DNA of 64,000 bases from Channallabes apus (lineage: Eukaryota > Chordata > Actinopteri > Siluriformes > Clariidae), in the NCBI GenBank assembly GCA_030522415.1, contig CM060112.1:13053501-13117500 (forward strand), in the 5' to 3' direction. The notes below the pieces were generated by a model. That model was not told where the DNA came from and did not search any database. It saw nothing but the letters and a program-made list of their open reading frames with translations. This document shows positions 1-10,572 of the stretch, in pieces (the stretch's first letter is position 1; every line of letters starts with the position of its first letter). The translations under genes and the position numbers were made by a program.

Positions 1-820
1 TAAGCACTGTATTAACTGCCACAGCAGATGCATTGCTGCGGTTTTCTTCTGTTGTCTTTCTGAGGGCGAAGTTAGCAACACTAGGTGAAGATTTTGCACC
101 AAACAAATGAACTACCATTTTGTATTCAACTAAGTCTTGGTTCACATCTCCATTCGGCCACCATAGGAAGCGGAGCAGATCTGTGTCCTTCTCGGGGACT
201 CTCACTTGATAGTACATGGCTTCCACGTCTGCCATCATGGCAATTTCTTCCTGTCTAAAGCGTGTGAGCACACCAATGAGTGAGTTTGTTAAATCTGGTC
301 CTTGTAGGAGCTCACTGTTTAGTGATACTCCTTGATAACTGACAGCACAGTCGAAAACCACCCTTAGTTTATTCTTTTGAGGATGATAGACGCCATGATG
401 CGGTATGTACCACACCTGACCGCCTTGGCGGTTTACGTGATGTGTAGGGACTCTGACTGCATGACCCTTTTTTATCATGTCACCCATGAAGTTTGTGTAC
501 TCCTAGTGAAAGGAGCTGTTGAGTTTTTGTTTAAGGTTTAAGGCACGTTGCATAGCTGCATTTCGGTTATTGGGCATTTGAACTGACGCTTTCTTAAGTG
601 GGAGGCCGATGTAGAAGTGATTGTCTATGAACTGCAGGGAGTTATTAACGAGGCTTAAGAACTGATAATCCTCGTGTGACATCTCTGCTTTGTCATCGCA
701 ATTTCGTTCGGGAAAATCATGGTTATATTGCTCTATCAGCATTCGTTCTACACTTTCAATGATGGTTCGGTTAACTGTAACGGTCACTAGTTTGTCGGGT
801 TCTCGGAGAGGCCCGGTCAC
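1..820 (-). pseudogene. pol: BEL reverse transcriptase, N-terminal part, copy 1
   Basis: The frame at 503-820 encodes the linker before reverse transcriptase (FIGLPLKK-like motif, here FYIGLPLKKASVQMPNN). A stop at about 500 interrupts it. From 500 down to 1 the minus strand continues with the BEL reverse transcriptase, including [15 protein letters not shown], the first catalytic Asp in ADVEAMYY, and [15 protein letters not shown]. The YVDD box lies beyond the window edge. It is nearly identical to 51822-52540 of copy 2. Confidence 0.88.
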
Positions 821-823
821 AGT

Positions 824-1660
824 CTATCCGAGAACACTCTGCACTGCGTATGGCCCTCTATGCCTGCTATTGATTACTCGCCGAGGTTCTAGGAGTTTGT
901 GCTCTTTATTTCCTATGAGAATTTCAATTCCAGCGCTAATCTGGGGCAGTTTTACGTCACTAAGGTATGGCCACTTATCAATGTCATGCTGTTGTGGAAT
1001 GTTTCCCACTGTAGCTGGGATAGTCTTTTGTGTGAAGACATTGGGAAGTTCAATAAAATAGTTTTCTTCCAGGCTACTGATCTCCAAATCATTGAGCATG
1101 TAGCTTTCTACTAGTTTTGTGGAGTTCATGGTGCTCAGCCGTATCTTAACTCTTCTGCCTCGTACATTTAGTCAACTTGCTAATGCCTCTGTACGGAATG
1201 TGGCGGAACTGCCTTGGTCTATAAATGCATACACTTCTGCAATTTTGTCACCTTTCTTGGACTTTATTTTGACAGTTACTATGGGGAGGATGCAATTACC
1301 TCCAGCCCCAGTGAGCGCATTTGATTCGTGACTCACTGCAGATGGTGTATTTTTTGTGTCACTTTCGGTTTCGTTCTCGTCAGCGCGTGTAACTAGCTGC
1401 GTCGTGTCTTGCACTGCTCTGTGTAACATGCGTGGATGTGGCTTTGAACACAATGAACATACAATTTTTCTGGTACAGTCTTTCCACAAATGACCCTTTC
1501 TTAAGCATCTGAAACAGAATCCATTCTTTTTTATGAATTCCACTTTGTCTTTGTGGGTCTGATCGTTAAATTTTACGCACTCGTCTAAGATATGGCCCTT
1601 TTTACAATATGCGCACGGCTTAGTGAAAGCGCTGACAGCTAATGTACCGGCATTCTTCAT
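824..1660 (-). pseudogene. pol: BEL zinc knuckles and DUF1758 aspartic protease, copy 1
   Basis: The frame at 1172-1660 starts with zinc knuckles: CAYCKKGHILDEC (CX2CX4HX4C type), CFRCLRKGHLWKDC, and then a CSLC..PH cluster. After a Ser/Thr-rich linker comes the retropepsin-like DUF1758 domain, with the catalytic motif at FIDQGSS. The frame then breaks near 1172, where sequence homologous to the ARRLN segment of copy 2 carries a stop, and resumes at 824-1129. The second part keeps the NSTKLVESYMLNDLEI stretch and the C-terminal half of the protease. The broken frame makes this copy inactive. Confidence 0.88.
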
Positions 1661-1831
1661 TGTGATCGAGTCTTTGTGAATTTTACCAACCTGTCTAACG
1701 TCGGTTGCGAAGCTGACCCTGGCCTTCCCTTCTCTTCTTGACTTGGGTCCTTGCGGGGATTTGTTAAAGTGTCCTTTGTCGCTGGTTGAAGCGTTCAGGT
1801 TTCCGAAGACTGGGTTTGAGATTACTTTAGC

Positions 1832-2824
1832 TCATTGGTCTACAAACTCCGCTAGCTGCTTAAATTTGGGTCTTGTTTGACTAAGCTCTTCAAGCTTGTA
1901 TACTTGGTCCCTCCATCTCTTACGCAATTCGTAGGGCAGTTTTGAAGTAATAGTCTGCATGTTGGTAGCGTTATCTAGCTCCTCCATGTGGTCGATGCTT
2001 GACATGATGTTGTGACAGGATGCTAGAAACACAGAGAAGGCACTTAACGACTTTCCATCCTCTGACTTTATTTCCGGCCAATTGGCTACCTTTTGCATCA
2101 GCGTGTTTGCAATTTTTCGTTCATTTCCAAATCTGTCCTGCAACAGTCTCATTGCCTCTACATAACCACACTGATCTGGCATAAGCTGACAGCTCATAAC
2201 GAGGTCTCTAGCCTCTCCCTTAGTAAACTGCTCAAGATAAAACAGCTTATCAGCATCACTATCAGTTTTGTCAACAATGACATGTTTGAATGCTTTCATG
2301 TAGGATGTAAACTCAAGAGGGTCACCATGAAACACAGGAACATTACGCTGAGGTAAGAAGGATTGTCTTTGGCATTTCACGAGCATTGCTGTGATGTCAG
2401 CCTGCTGTTGCATCATGCTCTGTGATTCTAAAGTATCAATGTCATGGCAGGTGTATTTATTGTCTTGGGTAGACCCTTCATTTAAAGTACTTTTCAATTT
2501 TGGTTCAAAACTTACTGGTACACTTGGATGGGCTGTCTTGAGACGTGATGTCAGTCCGAGGTATTCTGTCGACGCGCTGCTCTCGTAAAGTTCGTTGTAT
2601 TCCAGTTTGGGAGTGCATGCGCTACTTGGTTCGTTGAAGGTGCTCTCTCTTTCCGGCTTTCGGCGGCTGTCGTATTCAGGTTTGTGGCCCGTGCAAGGCG
2701 GGCTGTTCGAGCGCGTGCAGCTCGGGTCGATGACTCCGCTCTTTGATGCAGGCTGTCGTTTTTCACAACCCTGATAAGCCTGTAATTCAGCATTAACAAT
2801 TGCGAGCACAGTTTCTAATTCCAA
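1832..2824 (-). CDS. gag: BEL gag central domain (DUF1759 type), copy 1
   Basis: An open 330-residue frame. Residues about 150-330 match the gag domain of BEL/Pao elements known as DUF1759: a run around VPVFHGDPLEFTSYMKAF, then FYLEQFTKGEARDLV and LLQDRFGN. The N-terminal 110 residues are Ser, Pro and Arg rich and probably disordered. The frame has no internal stop but is separated from its neighbours by stops. The region around 2690-2730 aligns with the point in copy 2 where the retrovirus inserted, which makes copy 1 the uninterrupted reference for that insertion. Confidence 0.88.
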   Translation of the reverse strand: MELETVLAIVNAELQAYQGCEKRQPASKSGVIDPSCTRSNSPPCTGHKPEYDSRRKPERESTFNEPSSACTPKLEYNELYESSASTEYLGLTSRLKTAHPSVPVSFEPKLKSTLNEGSTQDNKYTCHDIDTLESQSMMQQQADITAMLVKCQRQSFLPQRNVPVFHGDPLEFTSYMKAFKHVIVDKTDSDADKLFYLEQFTKGEARDLVMSCQLMPDQCGYVEAMRLLQDRFGNERKIANTLMQKVANWPEIKSEDGKSLSAFSVFLASCHNIMSSIDHMEELDNATNMQTITSKLPYELRKRWRDQVYKLEELSQTRPKFKQLAEFVDQ

Positions 2825-2835
2825 CCTTTCTTTAT

Positions 2836-2943
2836 CAGCCTTTAGTTCTGCTTCTTTATTCTTTAATCGTGTTTTCAGTTGCTCTTCCTCAGCCTTTAGT
2901 TCTGCTTCTTTATTCTTTAATCGTGTTTTCAGTTGCTCTTCCT
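2836..2943 (-). repeat. 54-bp tandem duplication in gag coiled coil
   Basis: Two tandem 54-bp units (2836-2889, 2890-2943) and a partial third encode an 18-residue heptad-like peptide rich in Lys, Glu and Leu (around KTRLKNKEAELKAEEEQL). The unit is a multiple of three, so it lengthens the coiled coil without shifting the frame. The matching region of copy 2 (16046-16249) has related but not duplicated sequence. Confidence 0.85.
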
Positions 2944-3067
2944 CAGCCTTTAATTGTGCTTCCTTCTGTTCTAACGCCCCGCCGTTCTGCTAAGGCCGCT
3001 ACTTTAATCAACAAGGCTGCTCTGTTGATTTCCGCTTTCTTTATTCGGGCTGAGGATGATGTAGAAG

Positions 3068-3592
3068 TTACAGACCTTTTGGAGCTGCCGTCGCTACGCT
3101 TCCGTGCCTACTAGAGGCTGACGTCTTAAACTCCACCATTGACACTCTGTCATCTGGCATAATTCCATCATTGTCCATTTGAGACATCATGAAGCGGCTC
3201 TTAGTTTCCTCGATCCACAACTCTACTTTTTTCCTAAATTCTGTGCATCTCAGTATTTTGAACTTATACCAGTTTTGCAGGTCATGTTGGCGTTCTTCTT
3301 CGTTTAGGCACAATCGCACCTGTCTATTGCTTTCAACACATTCCTTTTGCAGCCCTATAAAGTCAGTGTAGTACTTAGTTTCAACTTCATACACATTGCA
3401 TGCATTGTACATGAGCAGCTGTATTTCTTCGGATAATGCAGTCAATTGACTCCACTTTTTGCTTCTGGTTTCTTTCATTTTTTGAAGCTTTATTTTCGAA
3501 TCTTTATCAATGAGCGCCGTCTCACGCTCAGACTCAGCTATAGTGAAGCGCGGAGCACTCAAATCCTCTTCCATTTCGATTTCAACAGTCAC
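3068..3592 (-). pseudogene. gag: BEL gag, N-terminal coiled-coil region (copy 1)
   Basis: A 174-residue frame begins 40 bp inside the LTR. It is rich in Lys, Glu and Gln, with a predicted helical stretch around residues 30-130, then Ser-rich sequence. It aligns in position and character with the frame at 15540-15974 of copy 2; both contain a CTEF.....W motif (CTEFRKKVELW here). A stop closes the frame, and decayed coiled-coil sequence continues to 2836. I assign it to gag from position after the LTR and homology between the two copies, not from a recognised domain. Confidence 0.7.
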
Positions 3593-3632
3593 TTATCTTC
3601 GCGCTTAAACAACGAAAAAGCTTTTGACTTTA

Positions 3633-4272
3633 TGTAGATGCGGTCATATTATTTCACCAGTTTTGACGCGTAGCTCTGATTTAAAGTTTCACTCACATGA
3701 CAGAAGTCCGATCTCTTTGTCTCTTGTAGTTTATTTTGTCAGCATCAAAGGATCAACACTTTATACAGTCGTCTTGAGTAAATCCACTGTGATTACAGAC
3801 ACCAGTTGCTGCATCTTGCAAATCTCTGACTTTTACAACAACCTATTGCTGCATCTTGTAAATTACAGTCTTAGCTTACATATATAACAACACTCTTGTT
3901 GTATATCTCTACTTACGGGAGCTTACGGTTACAACAACCTAGTTGCTGTATCTTACATTTTTAGCTTACCGGGAGCTCACGTTAGCTGACGGTCAAAAGT
4001 TTGTGTTTCCATAGCCTTCCGCATCTAAACTGAACTCTCTATCATATGACAGTCACACAAATGCATGTAATAGTAGAATGACATCACAGACCAACTTACG
4101 ATTGTCAAAATGGATGCATAACTTAGAAATATAAAGCTTATGGCTTATGTAACAAATTTAATGCTTAATGCTTTACTAATGAATAGAACAAGGTAGAATA
4201 AATGAAATAACAACAAATAAAATAAAATAAACACAACAACAAATTCATAACAAGTACGATATGGCTCTTACA
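3633..4272 (-). repeat. 5' LTR of BEL/Pao copy 1
   Basis: This 640-bp LTR begins TGTAAGAGCC and ends GCATCTACA on the minus strand, giving TG...CA termini. Related LTRs lie at 13006-13523 (minus) and 57479-58661 (plus). It contains short internal repeats built around a motif like GATACAGCAA followed by GGTTGTTGTAA. The other LTR of this copy is outside the window, so its target duplication cannot be tested. Confidence 0.9.
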
Positions 4273-4699
4273 ATTTTCATCTGTATGAATAAATTGTTTA
4301 AATGTGATCAGTGATTTATGTAAATGACTCAGTTTAGATGTAAGTAAATGCTCCTTGATAGGGACGCGCTAATGATGATTTGGTCTGCTGTGTAGAGACT
4401 CGCCCGTGAGTGGTAGAGTTAGTACTGTACATCATGACTGAAATACAGCGGCTGACATCATCGTGCGTTTCTCCCAGCGCTGCATAGACAGCGCTTATTT
4501 AACACTTATAATATGTGTTTGCTGAAAGAGATATCTAATCTCTCATATCGGCGCGTGCGTTCATCTGACTTTAGATCAAAACTCGGCAAAGTTAAAGAGC
4601 GCACACGCAGGATCACGCAAACATTTTACATTCATTAAATGCCGCGTTTCCACGGCGGTGAGCATGATGGTAATGAGCAGTCTGGTTGTCCACCTACTG
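4273..4699 (-). mobile_element. TIR family 1 element, 5'-end fragment (hosts BEL copy 1)
   Basis: Read on the minus strand this begins CAGTAGGTGGACAACCAGAC next to a TA at 4700-4701 and then follows the same sequence as the left ends and internal modules of 29228-35328 and 47016-50552. These include the module with GATATGAGAGATTAGATA and TTTAAACAATTTATTCATAC. It stops where the BEL LTR starts, so BEL copy 1 landed inside it; the rest must lie left of the window. No coding capacity is visible. Confidence 0.85.
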
Positions 4700-4753
4700 T
4701 AGTGAGAGTAGTATGCTAGTACGCTAATCTAAATTTAGCCAGGGTTCTTGCAA

Positions 4754-4990
4754 AACGTCTCGGGTTACTTAGCAGTAACCCTGTTCCCTGAAAGCCGGGA
4801 ACGAGATGCTGCGTAAAAACGCTATGGGAACCATTTTGTCGCGTTGCTGGTCGTGAAGCTTGGTGTGTAAACACGCCAAAGTTTTTGGCTATATATAACC
4901 TCGACCAGGTGATGTCATCTGATTAGATGTAGGTGGAGGTTATAAAAACAGGTGAGCCGGCAACAACCTCAGATTAATTTGTCTGAACGG
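4754..4990. repeat. DIRS left inverted terminal repeat
   Basis: 4806-4983 is the reverse complement of 9345-9517 with few differences (shared core TAACCTCGACCAGGTGATGT, allowing one change). The outer 4754-4805 is an extension not shared with the right repeat but complementary to the first half of the internal region at 5038-5123, as expected for DIRS termini. Confidence 0.88.
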
Positions 4991-5037
4991 CCGTCCGGTC
5001 ACGTGGTAGTGCGGCATTCAGCATCTTGTTCCCACCT

Positions 5038-5123
5038 TTCAGGGAACAGGGTTACTGCAAAGTAACCCGAGACGTTCACTTTCAAGGCTACACTTCGATG
5101 CTGCATAAAAATGCTATGGGAAC
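5038..5123. repeat. DIRS internal complementary region
   Basis: The first half (TTTCAGGGAACAGGGTTACT...) is the reverse complement of the extension at the left terminus. The second half (CACTTTCAAGGCTACACTTC...) is the reverse complement of the extension at the right terminus. In DIRS elements this region is thought to template joining of the two ends into a circular intermediate. Both halves remain clearly recognisable although the coding region is badly decayed. Confidence 0.87.
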
Positions 5124-5359
5124 GAGAATACCAACGCCGCCGCACTACAGGTGTCTGGACCCCAAGGTTGTGTAGCGTGTGTGCACAAAGCCAAGAAGGT
5201 CTCAGAACTAGCCTGGGCAGCTAACTCGGGGGCAGTGAGCCCGGAGTAGCATGAACATCCAGATTATAAATGTAAGAAATGTGTGCGGGGAGGACCAACC
5301 CTTTGCGCCACACAATTACTGCAGGGGATACCTCCTGCTGGTGAGACTGGGACGATCAC

Positions 5360-5560
5360 ATTTACATTTACATTTAGGCATTTGGCAGACGCTCTTATCC
5401 AGAGCGACTTACATTTTTATCTCATTATACATCTGAGCAGTTGAGGGTTAAGGGCCTTGCTCAAGGGCCCAACAGTGGAAACTTGGTGGTTGTGGGATTT
5501 GAACCTGGGATCTTCCAAACCGTAGTCCAATGCCTTAACCACTGAGCTACCCCTGACCCC
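5360..5560 (-). mobile_element. tRNA-derived SINE with L2-type tail, inside DIRS
   Basis: On the minus strand it has a pol III A box (TAGCTCAGTGG) and a B box (GGTTCAAATCC), then a body ending in a tail GTAAGTCGCTCTGGATAAGA. It is flanked by the duplication GATCAC at 5354-5359 and 5561-5566. It belongs to the same family as 59991-60168. The tail resembles the 3' end of the LINE-2 at 60235-62830, which is its likely source of reverse transcriptase. Confidence 0.85.
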
Positions 5561-5579
5561 GATCACCGATCACCCTGGT

Positions 5580-6535
5580 TGGGAGAGCCCTGCTTCCCAG
5601 AGGTGAAGTGAACCCACGCGCCTCATAGGAGAGGGCAATATGCATCTCTCACCCAGTATAGTGGCGCTCTGACTTACGCCACTAGCTGATGCGGTGGACG
5701 TGAATCTGAAGAGCACATACTGGACAGTAAGTGAAGTTTCTCCTGCTCCGAAGCTGTAAAAGGCGGAGGGCAGAAGGCTTCAAACAATGCAGCTAAGAAC
5801 ATCCTGAGGGTCCTAGGGCACAAGCCCAAGGACAAGCTTTTCCTGCAGAAACTCCAGCACTGAAACATTTCGGCAGTGGACTGGGTCTACCTGCTTGGCA
5901 CACACTTGTTGCAGGGGAATACCTCTTGCTAATCCAATAGATGAGGCGATCCCCTGGTTGAATGAGCCCTGATTCCTAGAGGCGAAGTGAGCCCACGCGC
6001 CTCATAGGAGAGGGCAATAGCATCTCTCATCCAGAGCATGTAGAAGCTGCTCTGACCTACGCCACTAGCTGATGTGGTGGACGTAGATCTAAAGAGCACA
6101 AGCTGGACACAGCAAGTGAAGTCTCTCCTGCTCTGAAGCTGTAAGCGCGGAGGACAGAAGGCTTCAAAAGCAATAGGGTGCCTGTTGGGTTTATAGAGCT
6201 TTCGGAAGATAGTTGAGAGAGCATGTAGTTACGTACGTCCTGAGAGTACTAGGGCACAGACCCGAGGACGGAAACTCCAGCACTGAAACAATTCGGCAGT
6301 GGACTGGGTTTACCTGCTTAGCAGATGCTTGGGGAATACATCTTGCTAATGCAATATATGAGGCAATTCCCATGGTTGAAAGAGCCCTGATTCCTAGAGG
6401 CGAAGTGAGCCCACGCGCCTTGTAGGAGAGGGCAATAGCATCTCTCATCCAAAACATGTAGAAGCTGCTCTGACCTACGCCACTAGCTGAGGCGGTGGAC
6501 GAAAATCTGAAGAGCAGTAAAAGGGGAAGCATATC
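5580..6535 (-). pseudogene. DIRS tyrosine recombinase, tandemly repeated fragments
   Basis: Three tandem units of roughly 380-420 bp share the marker CGCCTCATAGGAGAGGGCAA (or close variants) at about 5619, 5998 and 6417. Each unit on the minus strand encodes part of the recombinase C-terminal half, including the box around IRAHSTRGIAS that holds the conserved His and Arg. This is followed directly by the N-terminal part (VSVLEFLQ, GLCPRTLRMFLAAL). In the unit at 6191-6532 the box reads RALSTMGIAS, so the His and Arg are lost. C-terminal sequence before N-terminal sequence is what tandem duplication of a shortened recombinase would give. None is functional. Confidence 0.75.
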
Positions 6536-6559
6536 TTAGAAGGCAAGGGGTCCGCCTTG

Positions 6560-6955
6560 CTACATGAAAATCTCTCCCTGACTACTTCGGAGTGGGGTTC
6601 CCATTCCCCGTGTGTCAGAGATAGACTGGACAGTACTACTGCTCCCACATCCATGCTGGAATGTAAATCGCCCTGAGGGACAGGAATCTGGTGCACTAGC
6701 TGTTAGCAGCGCGAGCATAGTCCGCCCTGGCGATAATATATGAGACTGCCATAGTGTTGTCCACCGCACTAGGACATGGCAGCCTCTCAACTGCTGGAGG
6801 AAGAGCTTTAGGGCCAGAAATAGAGCCATCATCTTGAGGCAATTGATGTGCCATGCGAGAAGATAGCCTCTCCAGCTCCCTTGGGCTGGACGGTCATCTG
6901 AGACCGCACCCCAGCCTGTGAGGGAAGCATCTGTCATTAGCCTCAGCGACGACAA
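6560..6955 (-). pseudogene. DIRS RNase H domain
   Basis: A 131-residue frame opens with LMTDASLTGWGAV, the first catalytic Asp motif of the DIRS RNase H. It continues with WHINCLKMMALFLALKLF, which holds the conserved Glu/Met region seen as WHIN.LE in intact elements; here Glu is replaced by Lys. HVLVRWTTLW follows, where intact elements have a TDN-type motif, so another catalytic residue is lost. It overlaps the reverse transcriptase remnant at its upstream end. Confidence 0.83.
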
Positions 6956-7560
6956 TATGAACTTAGAGTAGGACCCAGAGTAGAGACCGGGGTCTGAACC
7001 ACGCAGAAAGGGTACGAAGCACCTGGCACGTAACCCATATTGGGGATTGGCCCTAGTGAAATCCCCTGGTTTTTAGCCACAACTTGGAATGCTCTCTGTG
7101 CAGAAGGCCCAAAGGTGTCACCGTGCATACAGTTGCCATTAGAGCTAGGATGTCTGAAAGTGATGGGCACTTTCTGTTCTAGCTTGTTTTCCTTGAGGGT
7201 GTTGAGAATGGGTTCGACACGAGCGGGAGATAGCTGTGCCCGCTTACGACCGAATCCCATATGGCGCCCAATGTGTTGTCCTCTGAACAGGAAAGAGCAC
7301 GCTTTCGTGGCGTTGGGTCCCAATCCTGAGAACAGAGAAGAGCTAGGACGACATGTTGATTTCGAAGCACTAGCCACCGGATGCCCTGGGACTCCCGTAA
7401 GAACCAGGGCTGAATCCATGCATTTTGTATGTGTGCGGGTGAGCTAGACCAATGGAAGGACCCGATACTGGTAAGCTTCGCCCCCGAAAGCGAACCTCAG
7501 GATCTTGTGTTGTGGCAATGTTTCTGTATGAAAGTAAGCATCCTTAAATTGATTGTCAGA
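6943..7560 (-). pseudogene. DIRS reverse transcriptase remnant
   Basis: At about 7545-7430 the minus strand reads FKDAYFHTETLPQHK, then LRFAFGGEAYQYRVLP, the conserved palm segment of DIRS reverse transcriptases holding the first catalytic Asp. A stop follows. The frame at 6943-7419 continues with shifted sequence and RAQLSPARVEPILNTLKE, typical of the region between reverse transcriptase and RNase H. The YLDD box is not visible, apparently deleted. Confidence 0.8.
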
Positions 7561-8167
7561 AATCAATCGCTTGGTAGGGTTGAGAGCAATCACCTTGACA
7601 GTCAACATTTGAACTGTATTCATTGATTCTCAGATAGCGGGAGAGCCCGCAGAATCTGAAAAATTGGACACAGCCCCCGTTCCTCTTGGCAACCAAGAAT
7701 ACCGACTGTAGTAGCCTGACTCACTGTCTGGTGGGGGAACATGTTCCATGGCCCCCTACCCCGGCAGCTTTGTCAGCAGATGCGCACTTTCTGGTTTCAT
7801 GGAAGTGGAGACCACGACATTGAAAACACAGAGGGTGAAGTGAGAACTGAATCCAGTGCTTAGTACCCAAGGAGATATACTTGCCAGTAGCTTCCACGCT
7901 TTTCTCAGAAAAGGGCAAAAGTTTCGGCGGCTTGGTTAAACGGGGGGCGGGGGGGAAGGGGGCTGTTAGATGTTCGGCATCCTGAAACATGGCAGGAAAA
8001 AAAAACGAAGAACTAACAGCCTACTGGAGGCTGGTGTTGCCCGAAACACCATTGGTGGCGGAGCAAGAACACCGACCTCCTGGGGATGCCAGGGAGAACA
8101 CTTATTCATTTGAAAGGAATTCTAGGTGCCTCTCCCATTGGGGGGGGCACCCCCATTTATTTTATTT

Positions 8168-8228
<61 letters not shown>

Positions 8229-8230
8229 AA
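8168..8230. repeat. (AT)n microsatellite and poly-T inside DIRS
   Basis: A run of about 22 AT dinucleotides is followed by about 19 T. It generates spurious tyrosine/isoleucine-rich frames on both strands. Confidence 0.95.
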
Positions 8231-8339
8231 TCAGTCTGACCTCCTGGGGCAGATAGTGAAACGCGGCGCACCCCAATTTTTTACGAGGAGGTGCCCGGGT
8301 CCAAAAAAGAACACACTCCTTGTGTTTACGCCTCGCAAG

Positions 8340-8760
8340 AGTCAGACGCGGTCGAGACTGGGTGGCCAACAATCCTGACTCTTGAGCACGGCGGGGAGGG
8401 AATTTCCCAAAAGCTTGTCCGTATAACTTCGCCCCAGAACCTAGTGGCGGCTGAGTCAACGACATCGCTAAACAGGCTGGAAGGTGAGATAGGGGCATTA
8501 AGGAGAAATGCACACTCCTATCCTTGATGCGCCTGAGATTTAGCAACAGGTGCCTCCTGCGAAACCCGTAGCAGCCTTAAAACGGCCGATAACACGAGCC
8601 GTCTGCTTTGTTGCACGAAGCTCGGCATAATTCCAATATGCCTTATCTTGAAGAGCCCCGCCAGTACTCAAGTCTCTCAGCAGGTCAGCCTGGTAGGCCT
8701 GCAAAACCGCCCTGGTGTGCAGTGGAGTACCAAGCCGACCTACTGCCTGAAAAGCTTTTC
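8340..8760 (-). pseudogene. DIRS ORF1 (gag-like) remnant
   Basis: The minus strand contains HTRAVLQAYQADLLRDL and then LRATKQTARVIGRFKAA, a segment typical of ORF1 of fish DIRS elements as I remember them. Stops break the frame on both sides, and the following portion (to about 8340) is shifted. The position upstream of reverse transcriptase fits ORF1. Assignment rests on remembered family similarity plus position. Confidence 0.6.
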
Positions 8761-9344
8761 CCTCCAGGGAAGATAAAAGTCTACACAGCTAGAAAGGAAG
8801 TATAAGCTTACCTGGGAGGATGATGTCCCAGGAGAGAGAGCCTGTGAAGCGTCTCTACTATCTGTATATAGCGACTATACTATCATCATATAACCCCGCG
8901 TTTCCACATCGACTATATTTAAATAAATAAATAAGTCGATGGCAGGAAAACACGGGGTGAATACAGCCTACTCCAAGAAAGGGTTAACTCATATGGAGAG
9001 AGCTAAGAGGGCGGGGGGGCGTCGTTGAGGCTCCGCCCCCCCGGCCACCTGACAGAAGCTGCCATCTACTGTGCTTAAGGCTATTTTCATCTCCACTAAG
9101 CAAGGGAGGAATCCTCGTGATGACAACACGGAAGAAAGGGGAGGGGCTTACCTCCGTCTGCCGCAGCTCTGTCAGATGCACGAGTTTTAAGCCAGGAATG
9201 CGCGGCGCGCGCAGCACTAGTCGAAGCAGTGTAGAGATCGCACTCCGATATGGATTATCACACACGGAGGGATATCTGGTTTAAACACCTTCTTATTTTG
9301 CTGGTTTAAACACAATACGCTCGCAACAAGGCTCTGAAGACAAA

Positions 9345-9534
9345 TGATCTGAGGTTGTTGCCGGCTCACCTGTTTTTATAACCTCCACCTACATCTAATC
9401 AGATGACGTCACCTGGTCGAGGTTATCTATAGTCAAAACCTTTGGCGTGTTTACACAGCATGCTTCATGACCGGCAACGCGACAAAATGGTTCCCATAGC
9501 GTTTTTACGCAGCATCGAAGTGTAGCCTTGAAAG
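9345..9534. repeat. DIRS right inverted terminal repeat
   Basis: This is the inverted partner of 4806-4983. Its outer extension (about 9505-9534, ending TAGCCTTGAAAG) is complementary to the second half of the internal region at 5038-5123. The adjoining DNA is a hAT transposase fragment. Confidence 0.88.
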
Positions 9535-9535
9535 G

Positions 9536-10051
9536 GAACACAAGAAGTCTTTCAAGGAAGGCAAAGTTGTGAAAGAAGCATTTGTCACGGATGCAGACAC
9601 AATATTTGGTGAGTTCAAGAATAAAAGTGATATCATAGCTGGACACGCAATTATTCCGTGGCTCTGTTACACGGTGATGTGAGGGAATGTGAGGGATGTT
9701 GAGGCGCAGTTAAGGAAGGATATTAGACAGTGTGAATGTTTTTCTGTTCAAGTTGATGAGTCGACTGATGTTGTGGATGTGGCACAGCTGTGTGTTTTCA
9801 TTAGAATGGTTTTTGGAAACATGGGTGCAAAAGAAGAGCTAGAGTTAGGGTTAATAACTTTCAATTATCACTACAATTATACTGTTTTATTATATATGGA
9901 TTAGGGCTACTTTCTGTTTGTTTTGTGCACATTAAACATGTACAGTAAATATGCTATGAATAGCAACTGGCTTTCTGTTTGGACTGGTAGATCTCGCCAC
10001 ACTGACAAATGAAAAAGTAGATCTTTGTTCAAAAAAGGTTGGGCACCCCTG
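9536..10051 (+). mobile_element. hAT-type transposase fragment with 3' terminus
   Basis: The frame at 9689-9904 contains CECFSVQVDESTDVVDVAQL, then VFIRMVFG, a stretch characteristic of hAT transposases of the kind that gave rise to GTF2IRD2-like and zinc-finger BED proteins. It is closed by a stop after 71 residues. The terminus at 10037-10051 reads GTTGGGCACCCCTG, which fits a hAT terminal repeat beginning CAGGGGTG on the other strand. The 5' end is missing; the DIRS element abuts at 9535. This is a short non-functional remnant. Confidence 0.75.
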
Positions 10052-10493
10052 ATTTAAGCACCTGTTTATTCTTCCTTTTGTTTTGCTTGCCAGGTAACTA
10101 TCAAAATAACTTATTCTCAGTAAGGGAATTTTTTTGTAGTTCTCTAAACCAGAAGGAAGCCTTACCTCAGAGGTGCACAAGTCCTCTGCTTCCTTTGGGA
10201 AGAATACCATATCCTTTCTCTCAGTTAGAAGACACCAAACTAAAGTCTCTTTCAGCCCTGGGTTCATTTGTTTGATTTGTCGTGTTCTTCTCCCAATAAC
10301 CTAAAAACATTTTTATTTTGTGTACATTATCAGCACACACGAACAAATAAATAAAATAACTGCAAACTGAAAATTTTATAATAGTGGAAGAAACATCAAA
10401 TAACAAAAAGGCCAAACACAAAAGTTTGGCACAACATCAATTATGACCTGCTGCCTCAAAGTACTGTAGTTTACAAAATTGTTGTGAGTATTG

Positions 10494-10513
10494 TATATAT
10501 ATATATATATTGT

Positions 10514-10571
<58 letters not shown>
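10494..10571. repeat. (TA)n microsatellite
   Basis: Two long TA runs are separated by TTGTATTGAA. They lie in an intron-like stretch of the HECT pseudogene. Confidence 0.95.

Positions 10572-10572
<1 letters not shown>

Larger units (their letters stand above)
1..4272 (-). mobile_element. BEL/Pao LTR retrotransposon, copy 1 (5' half)
   Basis: On the minus strand the order is LTR, gag, zinc knuckles, aspartic protease and the start of reverse transcriptase, which is the BEL/Pao order. The element runs off the left edge inside reverse transcriptase, so RNase H, integrase and the 3' LTR are not visible. The frames are broken in several places, so this copy is defective. It aligns along its length with the plus-strand copy at 15414-58661. 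Its 5' LTR ends at 4272, directly against a fragment of TIR family 1, meaning it inserted into that DNA element. Confidence 0.93.
4754..9534 (-). mobile_element. DIRS-like tyrosine-recombinase retrotransposon, decayed
   Basis: The 4.8-kb element has the DIRS layout on the minus strand: ORF1 (about 8760-8340), reverse transcriptase (7560-6943), RNase H (6955-6560), and tyrosine recombinase fragments (6535-5580). It is bounded by inverted terminal repeats and carries an internal complementary region near its recombinase end, which is diagnostic for DIRS. All frames are broken by stops or shifts. A SINE has inserted at 5360-5560. A poly-AT/poly-T tract at 8168-8230 lies between the ORF1 and reverse transcriptase regions. 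Confidence 0.9.

Noticed and set aside
690..1331. Plus-strand frames over the BEL copy 1 protease region
   Set aside because: They mirror the minus-strand protease, and the same mirror frames appear opposite copy 2 at 51320-51781.
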